Of a stretch of DNA of 64,000 nucleotides, positions 28,655 through 37,499 are shown piece after piece (position 1 is the stretch's first letter; each line of letters opens with the position of its first letter). Source of the DNA: Hyphomonas pacifica (GTDB taxonomy: Bacteria; Pseudomonadota; Alphaproteobacteria; Caulobacterales; Hyphomonadaceae). A model generated the notes under the pieces. It was not told where the DNA came from, did no database searches, and worked only from the letters and a program-made list of their open reading frames with translations. The stretch spans positions 1 through 64,000 of the forward strand of contig NZ_AWFA01000005.1 of the NCBI RefSeq assembly GCF_000682675.1. Direction: 5' to 3'. Made by a program: the position numbers and the translations under genes.

Positions 28655-29845
28655 TCAGCCCGTCTTGTCTTCTGCGCGGCGTCTCCATTGCTTCAATGAC
28701 CAGACGAGCACGCCAACCAGTGTGCCCCAGAAGGCACCGCTGACGCCGAACATGGTCATGCCGCTGGCTGCGAAAAGGAAGGTCAGCGCAGGGGCTTCCA
28801 CCCGGCCGGGATCTGCAAAGGCCGCCGACAAGGACGAAACCAGGGCAGGTATCAGGGCCAGTCCGGCCACCGCCGTGATCAGATCTCTTGGCGCAATATT
28901 GGCAAAGGCCACGATGGGTTTGGAGAAGAAGGCAATAATGACATAGGCGACACCGGAAGCGACAGCGGCCCAGTAGCGCTGTGCAGGGTCACGCCCTGCA
29001 TCTTCGCCCGACATCATTGCTGCCGTGATTGCCGACATGTTCACGGGGATGGCGCCAAAAGGCGCGATCAGCAGGCTCGCCAGTCCGGTCTTTCGCAACA
29101 GGGGCTGGCGCTCATAGGTGTAGCCACCGAGGTCCAACACCGCGAAGCCGGGTATGTTCTGTCCGGCCATGGTGACGAGGTATAGTGGCACAGCAATGGA
29201 AATGAAGCCGCGCAGCGTGAACACCGGCATGATAGCTTCAAGCGCCGGCAGGCCGGGAGCGCTGGCTGTCACGCCGGTATGCGATGGATCCAGATTGAGC
29301 ACGACGAGAATGATGACAGCCCCAATCGTGACAGGCATTGCCGCCAGCTTGTGCCAGGCAAAGCCGACGATCCAGGCCAGCAGCAGGGGCAGGATCAGAT
29401 AAGGCACCTTGCCAGCCGAAATGGCCGGCGCGAGGCAGAGCGGAACGATCACGCCTGCCAGCAGGGCATTGGCAATCGGCTTCGGGATGGACGAAACCAG
29501 CCGTCCCAAAGCAGGCACAAAGCCGGTAATCACAATCAGCACCGCGCAGCAGATCAGGGCCCCGACGGCTTCAGCAAACCCGCCGGGCAGGGTGGCTGCG
29601 GCGGCGAGGAAGGCTGCACCCGGCGTCGACCAGGCTATGGCGGCTGGAATGCGCGTGGCGAGCGGGAGCCAGATGCTGCACAGTCCCATGCCCAGCGTTG
29701 CGAAGAACAGGCCGGTCGCCACTTGGCTGTCATTGGCGCCCATGGCGGTGAGGCCTGCCAGAACGATGGCAAAGGAGGCAGAATAGCCGACAAAGGCGGC
29801 CAGAAGGCCCATATAGATGGCGGAGGGCGATATCTGTCGGATCAC
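28655..29845 (-). CDS. benE: BenE-family benzoate/H+ symporter-like transporter
   Basis: A 396-residue membrane protein with about twelve hydrophobic segments. Family hallmarks include IAWSTPGAAFL near residue 68, and a central PLYLVTMAGQNIPG followed by GAIPVNMSAITAA. The GTG at 29845 has AGGAC upstream and gives family length; an extension to 30082 overlaps the thiolase gene and its terminator and is rejected. No benzoate catabolic genes are nearby, so the substrate is uncertain. Confidence 0.86.
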   Translation of the reverse strand: MIRQISPSAIYMGLLAAFVGYSASFAIVLAGLTAMGANDSQVATGLFFATLGMGLCSIWLPLATRIPAAIAWSTPGAAFLAAAATLPGGFAEAVGALICCAVLIVITGFVPALGRLVSSIPKPIANALLAGVIVPLCLAPAISAGKVPYLILPLLLAWIVGFAWHKLAAMPVTIGAVIILVVLNLDPSHTGVTASAPGLPALEAIMPVFTLRGFISIAVPLYLVTMAGQNIPGFAVLDLGGYTYERQPLLRKTGLASLLIAPFGAIPVNMSAITAAMMSGEDAGRDPAQRYWAAVASGVAYVIIAFFSKPIVAFANIAPRDLITAVAGLALIPALVSSLSAAFADPGRVEAPALTFLFAASGMTMFGVSGAFWGTLVGVLVWSLKQWRRRAEDKTG

Positions 29846-29907
29846 TCTGTTTTGTCCTATCGGCAGGGGGCGGATGAAACCGTAATATTGGGTACAGATC
29901 GGCTGGC

Positions 29908-29941
29908 AAGAAAAAGGCCCCGGCGCACTGCGCCAGGGCCT
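29908..29941 (-). terminator. Rho-independent terminator of the thiolase gene
   Basis: A GC-rich hairpin (AGGCCC and GGCGC at 29915-29926 pair with GCGCC and GGGCCT at 29930-29941, one mismatch, 3-base loop) is followed on the minus strand by TTTTTCTT. It lies 27 bases past the thiolase stop and before the BenE start. Confidence 0.85.
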
Positions 29942-29967
29942 GACTTTCTGGTGTAGGCCAGAGGGGC

Positions 29968-31176
29968 TTAGCTGAAGATCTCGAACAGACCTGCAGCGCC
30001 CATGCCGCCACCAATGCACATGGTGACAACACCATATTTCGCGCCGCGGCGCTGGCCTTCCATCAGGATGGAGCCGGTGCAACGTGCGCCGGTCATGCCG
30101 AAGGGGTGGCCGATGGAGATGGAGCCGCCATTGACGTTGTATTTCGCCGGGTCGATGCCCAGACGGTCACGGCTGTAGAGACACTGGGACGCAAACGCTT
30201 CGTTCAGTTCCCACAGATCAATGTCGTCGACTTTCAGGCCGTGACGTTCCAGCAGGCGCGGAACAGCAAAGACCGGGCCGATGCCCATTTCGTCCGGGTC
30301 GCAACCGGCAACGTTGAAGCCAACAAAGCGGCCAAGTGGCTTCAGGCCGCGCTTTTCAGCTTCCTTGGCTTCCATGACGACCACAGCTGCGGCGCCATCG
30401 GACAGCTGGGAGGCGTTACCGGCGGTAACATACTTGCCCTGCTTGACGACCATGCCGCCGGAGAAGACCGGCTTCAGGCCAGCGAGGCTTTCATATGTCG
30501 TGCCCGGGCGGTTGCATTCGTCACGGTCGCAGATGACTTCCTGAAGGGTCTCTTCGCCGGTTTCCTTGTTGACCAGTTTCATCATGGTCTTCAGCGGAAC
30601 GATTTCCTCGGCCATGTAGCCTTTTTCCTGGAAGGCAGCGGTGCGCTTCTGGGATTCAACGGAATACTCATCCTGATATTCGCGGCTCACGCCATAACGA
30701 TCCGCAACGATTTCGGCCGTTTCGATCATGGTCATCCAGATCGCCGGCCACTTTTTCATCAGCTCGTCTTCGGTGTAGCGGTACATGTTCATGTGGCCAC
30801 TGCGGGAGACGAGGGAGAGGGACTCAACGCCGCCGCCGATGGCAACCGGAGCGCCTTCATTAATGACAGTGTGGGCTGCATTGGCGATGGCCTGCAGGCC
30901 GGAAGAGCAGAAACGGTTGATCGTTGCGCCGGCCGTGGTGGACGGGCAGCCGGCCCAGAGAGCTGCGTTGCGTGCCACATTGTGGCCGGTCGCGCCTTCA
31001 GGCTGAGCGGAGCCAAGGAAGACATCTTCAACTTCAGCCGCTTCGATGCCAGCGCGGTCGATGGCGCCCTTGATGGCATGGCCGGCCATTGTGATGCCAT
31101 GGGTGTTGTTCAGCGACCCGCGGCTAGCTTTGGCCATGCCTGTCCGGGCGTAGGATACGATAACAGCTTCACGCAT
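29968..31176 (-). CDS. Acetyl-CoA C-acyltransferase (thiolase)
   Basis: A 402-residue thiolase for beta-oxidation or acetoacetyl-CoA metabolism. The acylated cysteine is C90 in NRFCSSGLQA. The C-terminal GHPFGMTGAR histidine motif and CIGGGMGAAG proton-donor cysteine are present. ATG 31176 follows GGAGGAAA. It is monocistronic by its terminator. FadA-type degradation is more likely than biosynthesis, but this is not settled by sequence. Confidence 0.93.
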   Translation of the reverse strand: MREAVIVSYARTGMAKASRGSLNNTHGITMAGHAIKGAIDRAGIEAAEVEDVFLGSAQPEGATGHNVARNAALWAGCPSTTAGATINRFCSSGLQAIANAAHTVINEGAPVAIGGGVESLSLVSRSGHMNMYRYTEDELMKKWPAIWMTMIETAEIVADRYGVSREYQDEYSVESQKRTAAFQEKGYMAEEIVPLKTMMKLVNKETGEETLQEVICDRDECNRPGTTYESLAGLKPVFSGGMVVKQGKYVTAGNASQLSDGAAAVVVMEAKEAEKRGLKPLGRFVGFNVAGCDPDEMGIGPVFAVPRLLERHGLKVDDIDLWELNEAFASQCLYSRDRLGIDPAKYNVNGGSISIGHPFGMTGARCTGSILMEGQRRGAKYGVVTMCIGGGMGAAGLFEIFS

Positions 31177-31311
31177 ATGCTTTCCTCCAGATGTGCGTAC
31201 ATTGTTGCGGCGCACACTAGTCGGGAGATTTCCGTTACGCCAGCCTTACCTTTGCGTAAACGGAACTCAGATTGTACAGTCCAAGCCTCGACACCCCTTT
31301 ATTTATAAGGA

Positions 31312-32964
31312 TCAGGACTGTCCCGGCTGGTATTTGAAGGACCATGTTAGGCTGTAGATTGGATCATCATTCAGACCTGAAACCGGCAGCTCAAAAGGCT
31401 CGGCCATTTCCAGCCCCAGCATGGCCATGTCTTTCCACTTGAAGCGCACACCGACCCCGGCAGAGCCGAGCGTGATGTCCTGCAAGGAAGAGGCAGGATT
31501 GTTGACGGAACCACCTCCATAATCGGCAAAGACATAAATGTCGCTTTGCTTGAAATTTCCTTTTCGCAAGGGACGGTAGCTTGGTTCAAAAATTGCGGCG
31601 TAGCCTGTGTCAAAGGCAACAAGACCGTTCCGGAAGCCGCGCCCGAAACTTGCCCCACCGATCAGCAGGCGCTCGTTTGCGGGGAGAGTATCATCTGTCC
31701 ATTGCGCGGAGGCGGACAGGTTCAGGCGAACGTTCTTGCCAACAGCCTGGATAAAACGGGAGCTGAGGCTCAGCTTCGTGAAGTCCACAGATGCGCCAGG
31801 GGTAGAGGTCTCAGCGCTGTTGACATCAATTCCTTGAGACAGGGTGACGCTGCCTAGAACGGCGCGCTTCTTGGTTGTCTTGCGGCCGGTCAGCCCAAGT
31901 CGGGCTGCGGTTACTTCATCATTGGTCAGGACAGACCCGAACGCAGCATTTGAACTCTTCAGATGGTCAACCCGGAAGCTCGCAGAGACTTCGCGCTTGA
32001 AGTCCAGGAGCAGGGGGTGAGACAGGCCGGCAGAGAATTGGGTGGCTTCCCCCTCGATCGGGAGGGAGTCCGGACGTGTCTCCTGATAGGCGGCGGAAAG
32101 GTCCAGCATAGTGCCGCGCGCGCCGACCGGGCTGCGATAGCTGACTTCGGCTGAGCGTGCCTGTTGGCCATCTGTTGATATCGACAGACGTCCGGACAGT
32201 TGATCCCCCTCGCGCATGAGATTGTACCCAACCCCACCTGCCGTAAGGCGGCCGCGATCAATCAGGCGGGATTCACGATTGTCATATCCGCCATAGAAGC
32301 GGTTCTTCTTGGGTTTGACATCCAGAACGACATTCGTTGCGCCTTGCTCCTTGGTTGTGCCTAGCCGGGGCTTTACCTCATAGCCCGGCACACGCCGCGA
32401 CAGGGTCAGGGCGCGCTCATAGCTGGAGCGGGAGGTTGGCTGCTGTCCGACAACAGGCGCCATATATCCAGAGAGCAATTGGCTTTCAGTGACTTTGCCA
32501 TCCTTGCGGACATAGGCATTCTTTACATAGCCTTCGGCGATGTGGACATCGACGACCCCATCAGACAAATCCTGACGGGGGATGGCGAGAGAGAAAAGTG
32601 CAACAGAGGAGTCCTGATACGCAGCGGACATGGCGGTGGCGAGAGCTTTGAGAGTTTGGACATCGGCCTGCCGTCCCAGATAGCTTTCTGCAATCATGGC
32701 CACGTCTTCCGGCACATCCGACCCGATGAAATTGATACCCTGTATGGTCGAGGCCTGGCCCACCGGAGCGGCCACATCGGTGCGGCCGCGTTGTTGAGGG
32801 GCTTCGGGTTTGGGCTCCGCCTCGTCTGGTTCCGGCGGCGTATAGCCGGGGTCGAGAGGGCGGTTCAATTCAGTCGCGGCACCTTGCAGTGCCGCGGCTG
32901 GTTGGAGAAGAAGCATCGCTCCGAACAGGGCGATAGCCGATAATGTACATGCGCGATGCTTCAT
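31312..32964 (-). CDS. TpsB-type outer-membrane transporter (ShlB/FhaC/HecB family)
   Basis: A 550-residue two-partner secretion (type Vb) transporter. A signal peptide and Pro/Glu-rich linker (to about 65) are followed by two POTRA domains (about 72-148 and 150-215) and a 16-strand-type beta barrel (about 220-550). The loop motif FGRGFRNG matches the conserved pore-loop RGF of the Omp85/TpsB superfamily. AAGGAC precedes the start. It lies 23 bases downstream of a collagen-like lipoprotein gene, with no TpsA exoprotein in sight, so that lipoprotein is its likely client. Confidence 0.88.
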   Translation of the reverse strand: MKHRACTLSAIALFGAMLLLQPAAALQGAATELNRPLDPGYTPPEPDEAEPKPEAPQQRGRTDVAAPVGQASTIQGINFIGSDVPEDVAMIAESYLGRQADVQTLKALATAMSAAYQDSSVALFSLAIPRQDLSDGVVDVHIAEGYVKNAYVRKDGKVTESQLLSGYMAPVVGQQPTSRSSYERALTLSRRVPGYEVKPRLGTTKEQGATNVVLDVKPKKNRFYGGYDNRESRLIDRGRLTAGGVGYNLMREGDQLSGRLSISTDGQQARSAEVSYRSPVGARGTMLDLSAAYQETRPDSLPIEGEATQFSAGLSHPLLLDFKREVSASFRVDHLKSSNAAFGSVLTNDEVTAARLGLTGRKTTKKRAVLGSVTLSQGIDVNSAETSTPGASVDFTKLSLSSRFIQAVGKNVRLNLSASAQWTDDTLPANERLLIGGASFGRGFRNGLVAFDTGYAAIFEPSYRPLRKGNFKQSDIYVFADYGGGSVNNPASSLQDITLGSAGVGVRFKWKDMAMLGLEMAEPFELPVSGLNDDPIYSLTWSFKYQPGQS

Positions 32965-32987
32965 GTGCTGTGTCCTTGTGCGGCAGA

Positions 32988-34130
32988 TCAGCTGCCGCCA
33001 CCGATACCGGACAGGAGGCCGCCAAGGCCGTTGGCTTCACCGCCTTCATCAGACCCCGTAAGGCCTTCCAGAAAGCCGCCCGTTTCTTCGGTATCCAGCA
33101 GGTCTTCGACCGTTCCGGTCAGGCTGTCTGTGGTGTCTTCCAGCAGACCGCCTCCCGTATCAGACGCAGACACTGTTTCGATCAGTGAACCTGTTGTGTC
33201 TTCCAGTCCGGATGCGGTCTCGGTCAGCAGGGCTTCCGTGAACTCCGGATTCGTCGTGGCTGCTATCACGTCTTCAACCGTGTTCTGGCTATCAGACAGG
33301 AGGTTTGCATTCAGCACGTCTCCTTCGCTACCAATAACGTCAACCGTTGCGACGCCAGGTACTTCCAGGCCGCCATCTGTATTCGGCGCCAGGTCCGCAT
33401 TGAGCAGCATGTCGTCATTGGCGACACCGGCTTCAAGCAATGTGCCCTCTGCCTGGGTGTCGGACAGGACGCTGAGACTGATTGCGGGTGTCTTATCCCC
33501 GCCGACGATATTAGATGCGCCGACATTGGCTGCGAGAATAGGAGAGGTCGCATCCAATACGCCGTCCACAAGCATTTCCTCGCCGCTGGCATAACCGGTG
33601 AGTGTGTCGCCTACATTGGTGACTGTATCTGCTGCGGCAACCACGACATTGCTGAGGGCAGAGTCCGAATTTGCATCCGTCATGACTGAAGCCAGTTGTT
33701 CGCCTGTTCCAGACAGCAGGTCACCTGCGGCCATGGAAACCGTATCCAGTACCGGAGCACTGGTATTCGGATCACCAAGGTTTGCCAGAAGGCCTGTGCC
33801 GCCAATGCCATTATCGCCGACCAGCCCGCCAGTGGCGATCATGCCCGCTTCGCCAAGATTGAAGTTGCCATCGTCACCGCTAGTGCCATCCAGGCCATCG
33901 GTGCCATTGATACCGTCCAGTCCGTCTACGCCATTTAGCCCAGCAATACCCTGTGGACCGCTGCGACCGGTATCACCTTTTGGCCCTGCTTCACCTTGAG
34001 GCCCAGCAGGGCCAACCAAACCGTTGGCGGTGCTGCCAACACTTGCGATGCGTCGTGTTGTTGTGGATTCACAAGCGCCCAAAACCAAAAGGGTGCTAAT
34101 CGCTGCGGTTGAAACGAGGGAGTGTTTCAT
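32988..34130 (-). CDS. Collagen-like (Gly-X-Y) lipoprotein, putative TpsB substrate
   Basis: A 380-residue predicted lipoprotein (lipobox LGAC, Cys20; Glu at +2 favours the outer membrane). Residues 37-87 are 17 uninterrupted Gly-X-Y triplets (GPAGPQGEAGPKGDTG and onward, ending GDDG), a short collagen helix. The remaining 290 residues are low-complexity Asp/Leu/Thr/Gly-rich with degenerate DTTxSLxxTVxxLL repeats and a GLLSGIGGG tail. GGAGG sits 9 bases before ATG 34130; an ATG six bases upstream is too close. It has no TPS or haemagglutinin domain. First gene of the TpsB operon. Confidence 0.82.
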   Translation of the reverse strand: MKHSLVSTAAISTLLVLGACESTTTRRIASVGSTANGLVGPAGPQGEAGPKGDTGRSGPQGIAGLNGVDGLDGINGTDGLDGTSGDDGNFNLGEAGMIATGGLVGDNGIGGTGLLANLGDPNTSAPVLDTVSMAAGDLLSGTGEQLASVMTDANSDSALSNVVVAAADTVTNVGDTLTGYASGEEMLVDGVLDATSPILAANVGASNIVGGDKTPAISLSVLSDTQAEGTLLEAGVANDDMLLNADLAPNTDGGLEVPGVATVDVIGSEGDVLNANLLSDSQNTVEDVIAATTNPEFTEALLTETASGLEDTTGSLIETVSASDTGGGLLEDTTDSLTGTVEDLLDTEETGGFLEGLTGSDEGGEANGLGGLLSGIGGGS

Positions 34131-34302
34131 GTTCATATTCCTCCGAGTACTGCTGAGCGCATGAGCCAGCTGACAGACAGGCCTGGCGCCAATGGATCCA
34201 TTTTGGATGGAACATTCTTCGAAAGAATTTAGCTGGAAGCTCGGTAACGGAGGTTACATTGACGTTCGATTAACCCGTTAATTTTGTTGTAAAGTTAAAA
34301 AA

Positions 34303-34833
34303 TCAGCCGCGATTGCCGTCTTCAAAGCTTGCTAAAGTCCAGTCTGCGAAGCGTTTAAGGTCTCCGCCGCGGAAAATGTACCCTGCAATGCCTGCAGCAC
34401 GTGCCGCCTCGATATCGGTTGTCTTGTCACCAATCAGAAAGCTGCTTTCTCTCTTGACGGGAAATTCGGCCATTGCCTTAAGCAACATGCCTGGATTGGG
34501 TTTTCGGTCAAAGCTGTCGCGGCGATAAAGAAAGTTTTCTCCGTCCGCGTGAAAGGGGCAAAAATAGATTTTGTCGATATGCGCGTTTTTTGCTGCTAAT
34601 TCGCTCTGCATCCAGCGATGCAGCGCGTTCATGTCGTCTTCGCTGTAATAGTTTCGGGCGATTCCAGACTGATTCGTCACCACAAAGACGAACCAACCCA
34701 TTTTATTGAAGCTGGAGATGGTCTCAGCAGCTCCTTCCACCCATTCAAAGTCCTCGATACGGCTGACATAGCCTTTATCGACGTTGATTACGCCGTCTCG
34801 ATCAAGAAACAGGGCAGGCCGGGAGGAGGTCAT
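34303..34833 (-). CDS. gmhB: GmhB-like HAD-IIIA phosphatase
   Basis: A 176-residue HAD hydrolase resembling D,D-heptose 1,7-bisphosphate phosphatase, an LPS heptose pathway enzyme. The nucleophile motif is FLDRDGVIN (D11, D13). Motif II is VTNQSGIAR, and RKPNPGM and IGDKTTDIEAA complete the site. The Cys/His zinc knuckle of classical GmhB is reduced to CPFH. No other heptose genes are adjacent, so histidinol-phosphatase-like specificity remains possible. Confidence 0.8.
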   Translation of the reverse strand: MTSSRPALFLDRDGVINVDKGYVSRIEDFEWVEGAAETISSFNKMGWFVFVVTNQSGIARNYYSEDDMNALHRWMQSELAAKNAHIDKIYFCPFHADGENFLYRRDSFDRKPNPGMLLKAMAEFPVKRESSFLIGDKTTDIEAARAAGIAGYIFRGGDLKRFADWTLASFEDGNRG

Positions 34834-34890
34834 TATACTGGTCTTTGCCCGGAGTGGGGACAAGTTGCAACACTCCCTGAGGCGCGCCCT

Positions 34891-36144
34891 TTATTCCGCA
34901 GCGCTGGGAATGGCATCCTTGTTGGCGCGTACCCCTTGCAGGAAGGGAACCAGCGCCAGAGCTGTGAGGATTGCGGCAAGGAGGAAGGCAGCGCCTGGAA
35001 AATGCACTTTCGTCTCTGCCTGAGTAAAGTGATACAGCGTCGTGGACATGATTAGCGGGCCAAGGATCATCGCAAGGGAGTTCAGGCTGGCAGATGCACC
35101 TTGCAGTTCGCCCTGTGCATTGCGTGGCGTGAGCGTGGACATCAGGGAGTTTACGGCAGGGCCGGCTACCCCCCCCAGGGCACCGAATGGAATGATCATG
35201 TAGACGATCCATCCGGCATCGGCGAAGGCATAGCCCAGCAGGGCCAGCACGTTCACAACGATCCCGAAAATGGCTGTCTTTACTGTGCCGAGCCGCTTCA
35301 GGATCACGCCCATCAGGCCGGCCTGCACAACCGCAGCGCCGATACCCACCAGGCCAAGAGACAGGCCGATCTCCTTTGGCGTCCAGTCGTATCGGATCTC
35401 GCCATGCACGGACCAGGTCGATGGGAAGACGGTGTGCGCAAGGAAGAAGGTGCCCGCCGCCACCAGGAACCAGGCGATGTGAGGCAGTTTGGAAAAATGC
35501 TTCACAGCGCCAAACGGGTTCGCCCGCGCTGGTTCGAATTTGCGGCGGTCTTCCTCTGCCAGGGATTCCGGCAGTACGAACATGCCATAGCAGAAATTCA
35601 GCACGGCAAGGCCTGCCGCCGCGAAGAAGGGCGCGCGGGGATCAATATCGCCCAGTAGACCGCCGAAGACGGGTCCGAAAACAAAGCCAAAACCAAAAGC
35701 TGCGCCGATCATGCCGAAGGCCTTGCCGCGATTTTCCGGCTCTGTAACATCTGCAATATAGGCATTAGCCGTTGAGTAAGTCGCGCCGGAAATGCCGGAT
35801 AGGGCGCGCCCGATGAACAGCAACAGAATGTTGTGTGCCAGCGCCATAATCAAAAAGTCGACCGCCAAGGTTGCAATCGAGGCGAGGAGGACGGGGCGGC
35901 GTCCAAACCTGTCAGACACAGCGCCCAAGGTTGGCCCGAACAGGAAGTTCATGAAGGCATAGGTCGCGCCAAGACCGCCAATATAGAGCGTGGCCTCTTC
36001 GGGCGGAATGCTGGCAAGTTCCTGAACCAGTGTAGGGATCACCGGGACAATCAGGCCGAAAGCGAGCATGTCGATCGCGACCGTGATGATCACAAAAAGG
36101 AAGGCATTCTTCCCGTGTTTTCGAAGAGCAGGCGCTTCAGTCAT
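34891..36144 (-). CDS. MFS transporter, Tet(A)/TCR-like drug exporter
   Basis: A 417-residue twelve-helix MFS protein. Motif A is GAVSDRFGRRPVLL (about 74-87), and the antiporter motif C-like stretch GAAFGFGFVFGPVFGGLLG follows near 146-164. The resemblance is to Tet(A)-type proton antiporters, but chromosomal members of this branch often have unknown substrates. It is divergent from a GNAT gene and lies 57 bases upstream of the GmhB-like gene. Confidence 0.87.
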   Translation of the reverse strand: MTEAPALRKHGKNAFLFVIITVAIDMLAFGLIVPVIPTLVQELASIPPEEATLYIGGLGATYAFMNFLFGPTLGAVSDRFGRRPVLLASIATLAVDFLIMALAHNILLLFIGRALSGISGATYSTANAYIADVTEPENRGKAFGMIGAAFGFGFVFGPVFGGLLGDIDPRAPFFAAAGLAVLNFCYGMFVLPESLAEEDRRKFEPARANPFGAVKHFSKLPHIAWFLVAAGTFFLAHTVFPSTWSVHGEIRYDWTPKEIGLSLGLVGIGAAVVQAGLMGVILKRLGTVKTAIFGIVVNVLALLGYAFADAGWIVYMIIPFGALGGVAGPAVNSLMSTLTPRNAQGELQGASASLNSLAMILGPLIMSTTLYHFTQAETKVHFPGAAFLLAAILTALALVPFLQGVRANKDAIPSAAE

Positions 36145-36242
36145 GAATTGACCATCTGGCCGCAGCCGCCAGCGCGGTCAATGTGTTTGTCGCTGTTGGA
36201 GAAGTAATTGCAGACAGTCTGCAAATGTGGCCAAATTCCAGC

Positions 36243-36866
36243 ATGGCGGACGACATTCCCATTACACGAAATGTGGTGCCCCCGCAGCGGGCGGAAGGCA
36301 TCCGGCAGCGCGTTCGCAAGATGAAGCGTCTGGGGCAGGGCGAAGATGCGTCCAGGCTGGCGAGGCTGGATGATGCGGCCGGCCTGCTGGCGCTGCTGTC
36401 AGATCCTGCCGTCCATGCGCCGATCTATTCTTTGCCGCGTCCTTTGACCCTGGAGGCCGTGCAAGGCTTTATCGGTAGACATCTGGAAGAGCATGACCGA
36501 GGAGAGGGCTTGCTTCTCGTGCGGGAGCAAAATGGCCGGATCATGGGCTATAGTGACTTCCAGATATGGCCACACTGGGCCGCGGGTGAACTGGGTGGTG
36601 CGCTACACCCTTCCCAGCACTCGAAAGGGCAGGGCACGCGCGGTGCAACGCAGAGCTTTGGCTGGATGTTCGAGGCTTTGGATCTGGACCTGCTCTGCAT
36701 GACGGCGAGCATGGAGAATACGCCGACACAACGTCTGCTGGACGGGCTGGGATTTGCGCGGATGGGCTGTGTGATCAGCACAAGACCGGATGGGGCCACA
36801 CGGGAATCGCTAGTTTGGGAAATGACGCGGCAAGCCTGGCAGGGGCGCTCACCTGCAGACACGTGA
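36243..36866 (+). CDS. GNAT N-acetyltransferase (RimJ/RimL-like)
   Basis: A 207-residue acetyltransferase with an N-terminal basic segment (RQRVRKMKRLGQG). The GNAT core (about 45-190) has ELGGALHPSQHSKGQGTRGATQ-like acetyl-CoA-binding residues and the ENTPTQRLLDGLGF motif typical of RimJ/RimL relatives. The start at 36243 was chosen for MADD; upstream in-frame starts fall in the divergent promoter region. Substrate unknown. Confidence 0.75.
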   Translation: MADDIPITRNVVPPQRAEGIRQRVRKMKRLGQGEDASRLARLDDAAGLLALLSDPAVHAPIYSLPRPLTLEAVQGFIGRHLEEHDRGEGLLLVREQNGRIMGYSDFQIWPHWAAGELGGALHPSQHSKGQGTRGATQSFGWMFEALDLDLLCMTASMENTPTQRLLDGLGFARMGCVISTRPDGATRESLVWEMTRQAWQGRSPADT

Positions 36867-36935
36867 TAACACTGGCCTTAACACCGGCGGCAATGCTGGA
36901 TATGGATGGAGGCCCAAGCCCCAGGAGTTTGCATC

Positions 36936-37499
36936 ATGCTTATCTATGCCGTGCTGGGCCTGCTGGCCATCTTCGTGATTGGCGGCGTGCTTATATACAA
37001 CAATCTTGTGAAGAAATCTCAGATGGCGGACAATGGCTGGTCTGACATTGATGTGCAATTGAAGCGGCGGGCCAATCTCATCCCGCAACTCGTCAGCACA
37101 GTCGAAGGCTATGCCTCGCATGAGCAGAAGCTGTTTGCAGAAATAGCTACCCGCCGCGCAGAGGCGATGGCCGCCGGCGATGATGTGTCTTATCGTAGCG
37201 CAGCCGAGACGGCGCTGTCGCAGCCCGTCTCCCGCCTCGTGGCTGTGGCCGAAGACTATCCTGAGCTCAAGGCAAGCGACAATTTCCTGGAATTGCAAAG
37301 AGAGCTTTCCGACACCGAAGACAAGATCGAGATGGCCCGTCGTTTCTATAATGGCGCGGTGCGGGAGCTGAACACATCGGTGCAGAGCTTTCCTGCCATG
37401 CTGGTTGCAGGGCCATTCGGCTTCCGTCAGAGGGATTATTTCGAGGTGGGTATGGCGGACCGGGCTGTGCCACAAATTGATATGGGAGACCTCGCGTGA
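36936..37499 (+). CDS. lemA: LemA family protein
   Basis: A 187-residue membrane protein: one N-terminal helix (3-24) and a long helical-bundle domain. The family signature is the stretch [20 protein letters not shown] with [19 protein letters not shown] (about 22-62). FNxAVR-type [12 protein letters not shown] lies near 137. AGGAG is eight bases before ATG 36936. Its stop overlaps the DUF2207 start by four bases, a widely conserved pair of unknown envelope function. Confidence 0.92.
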   Translation: MLIYAVLGLLAIFVIGGVLIYNNLVKKSQMADNGWSDIDVQLKRRANLIPQLVSTVEGYASHEQKLFAEIATRRAEAMAAGDDVSYRSAAETALSQPVSRLVAVAEDYPELKASDNFLELQRELSDTEDKIEMARRFYNGAVRELNTSVQSFPAMLVAGPFGFRQRDYFEVGMADRAVPQIDMGDLA

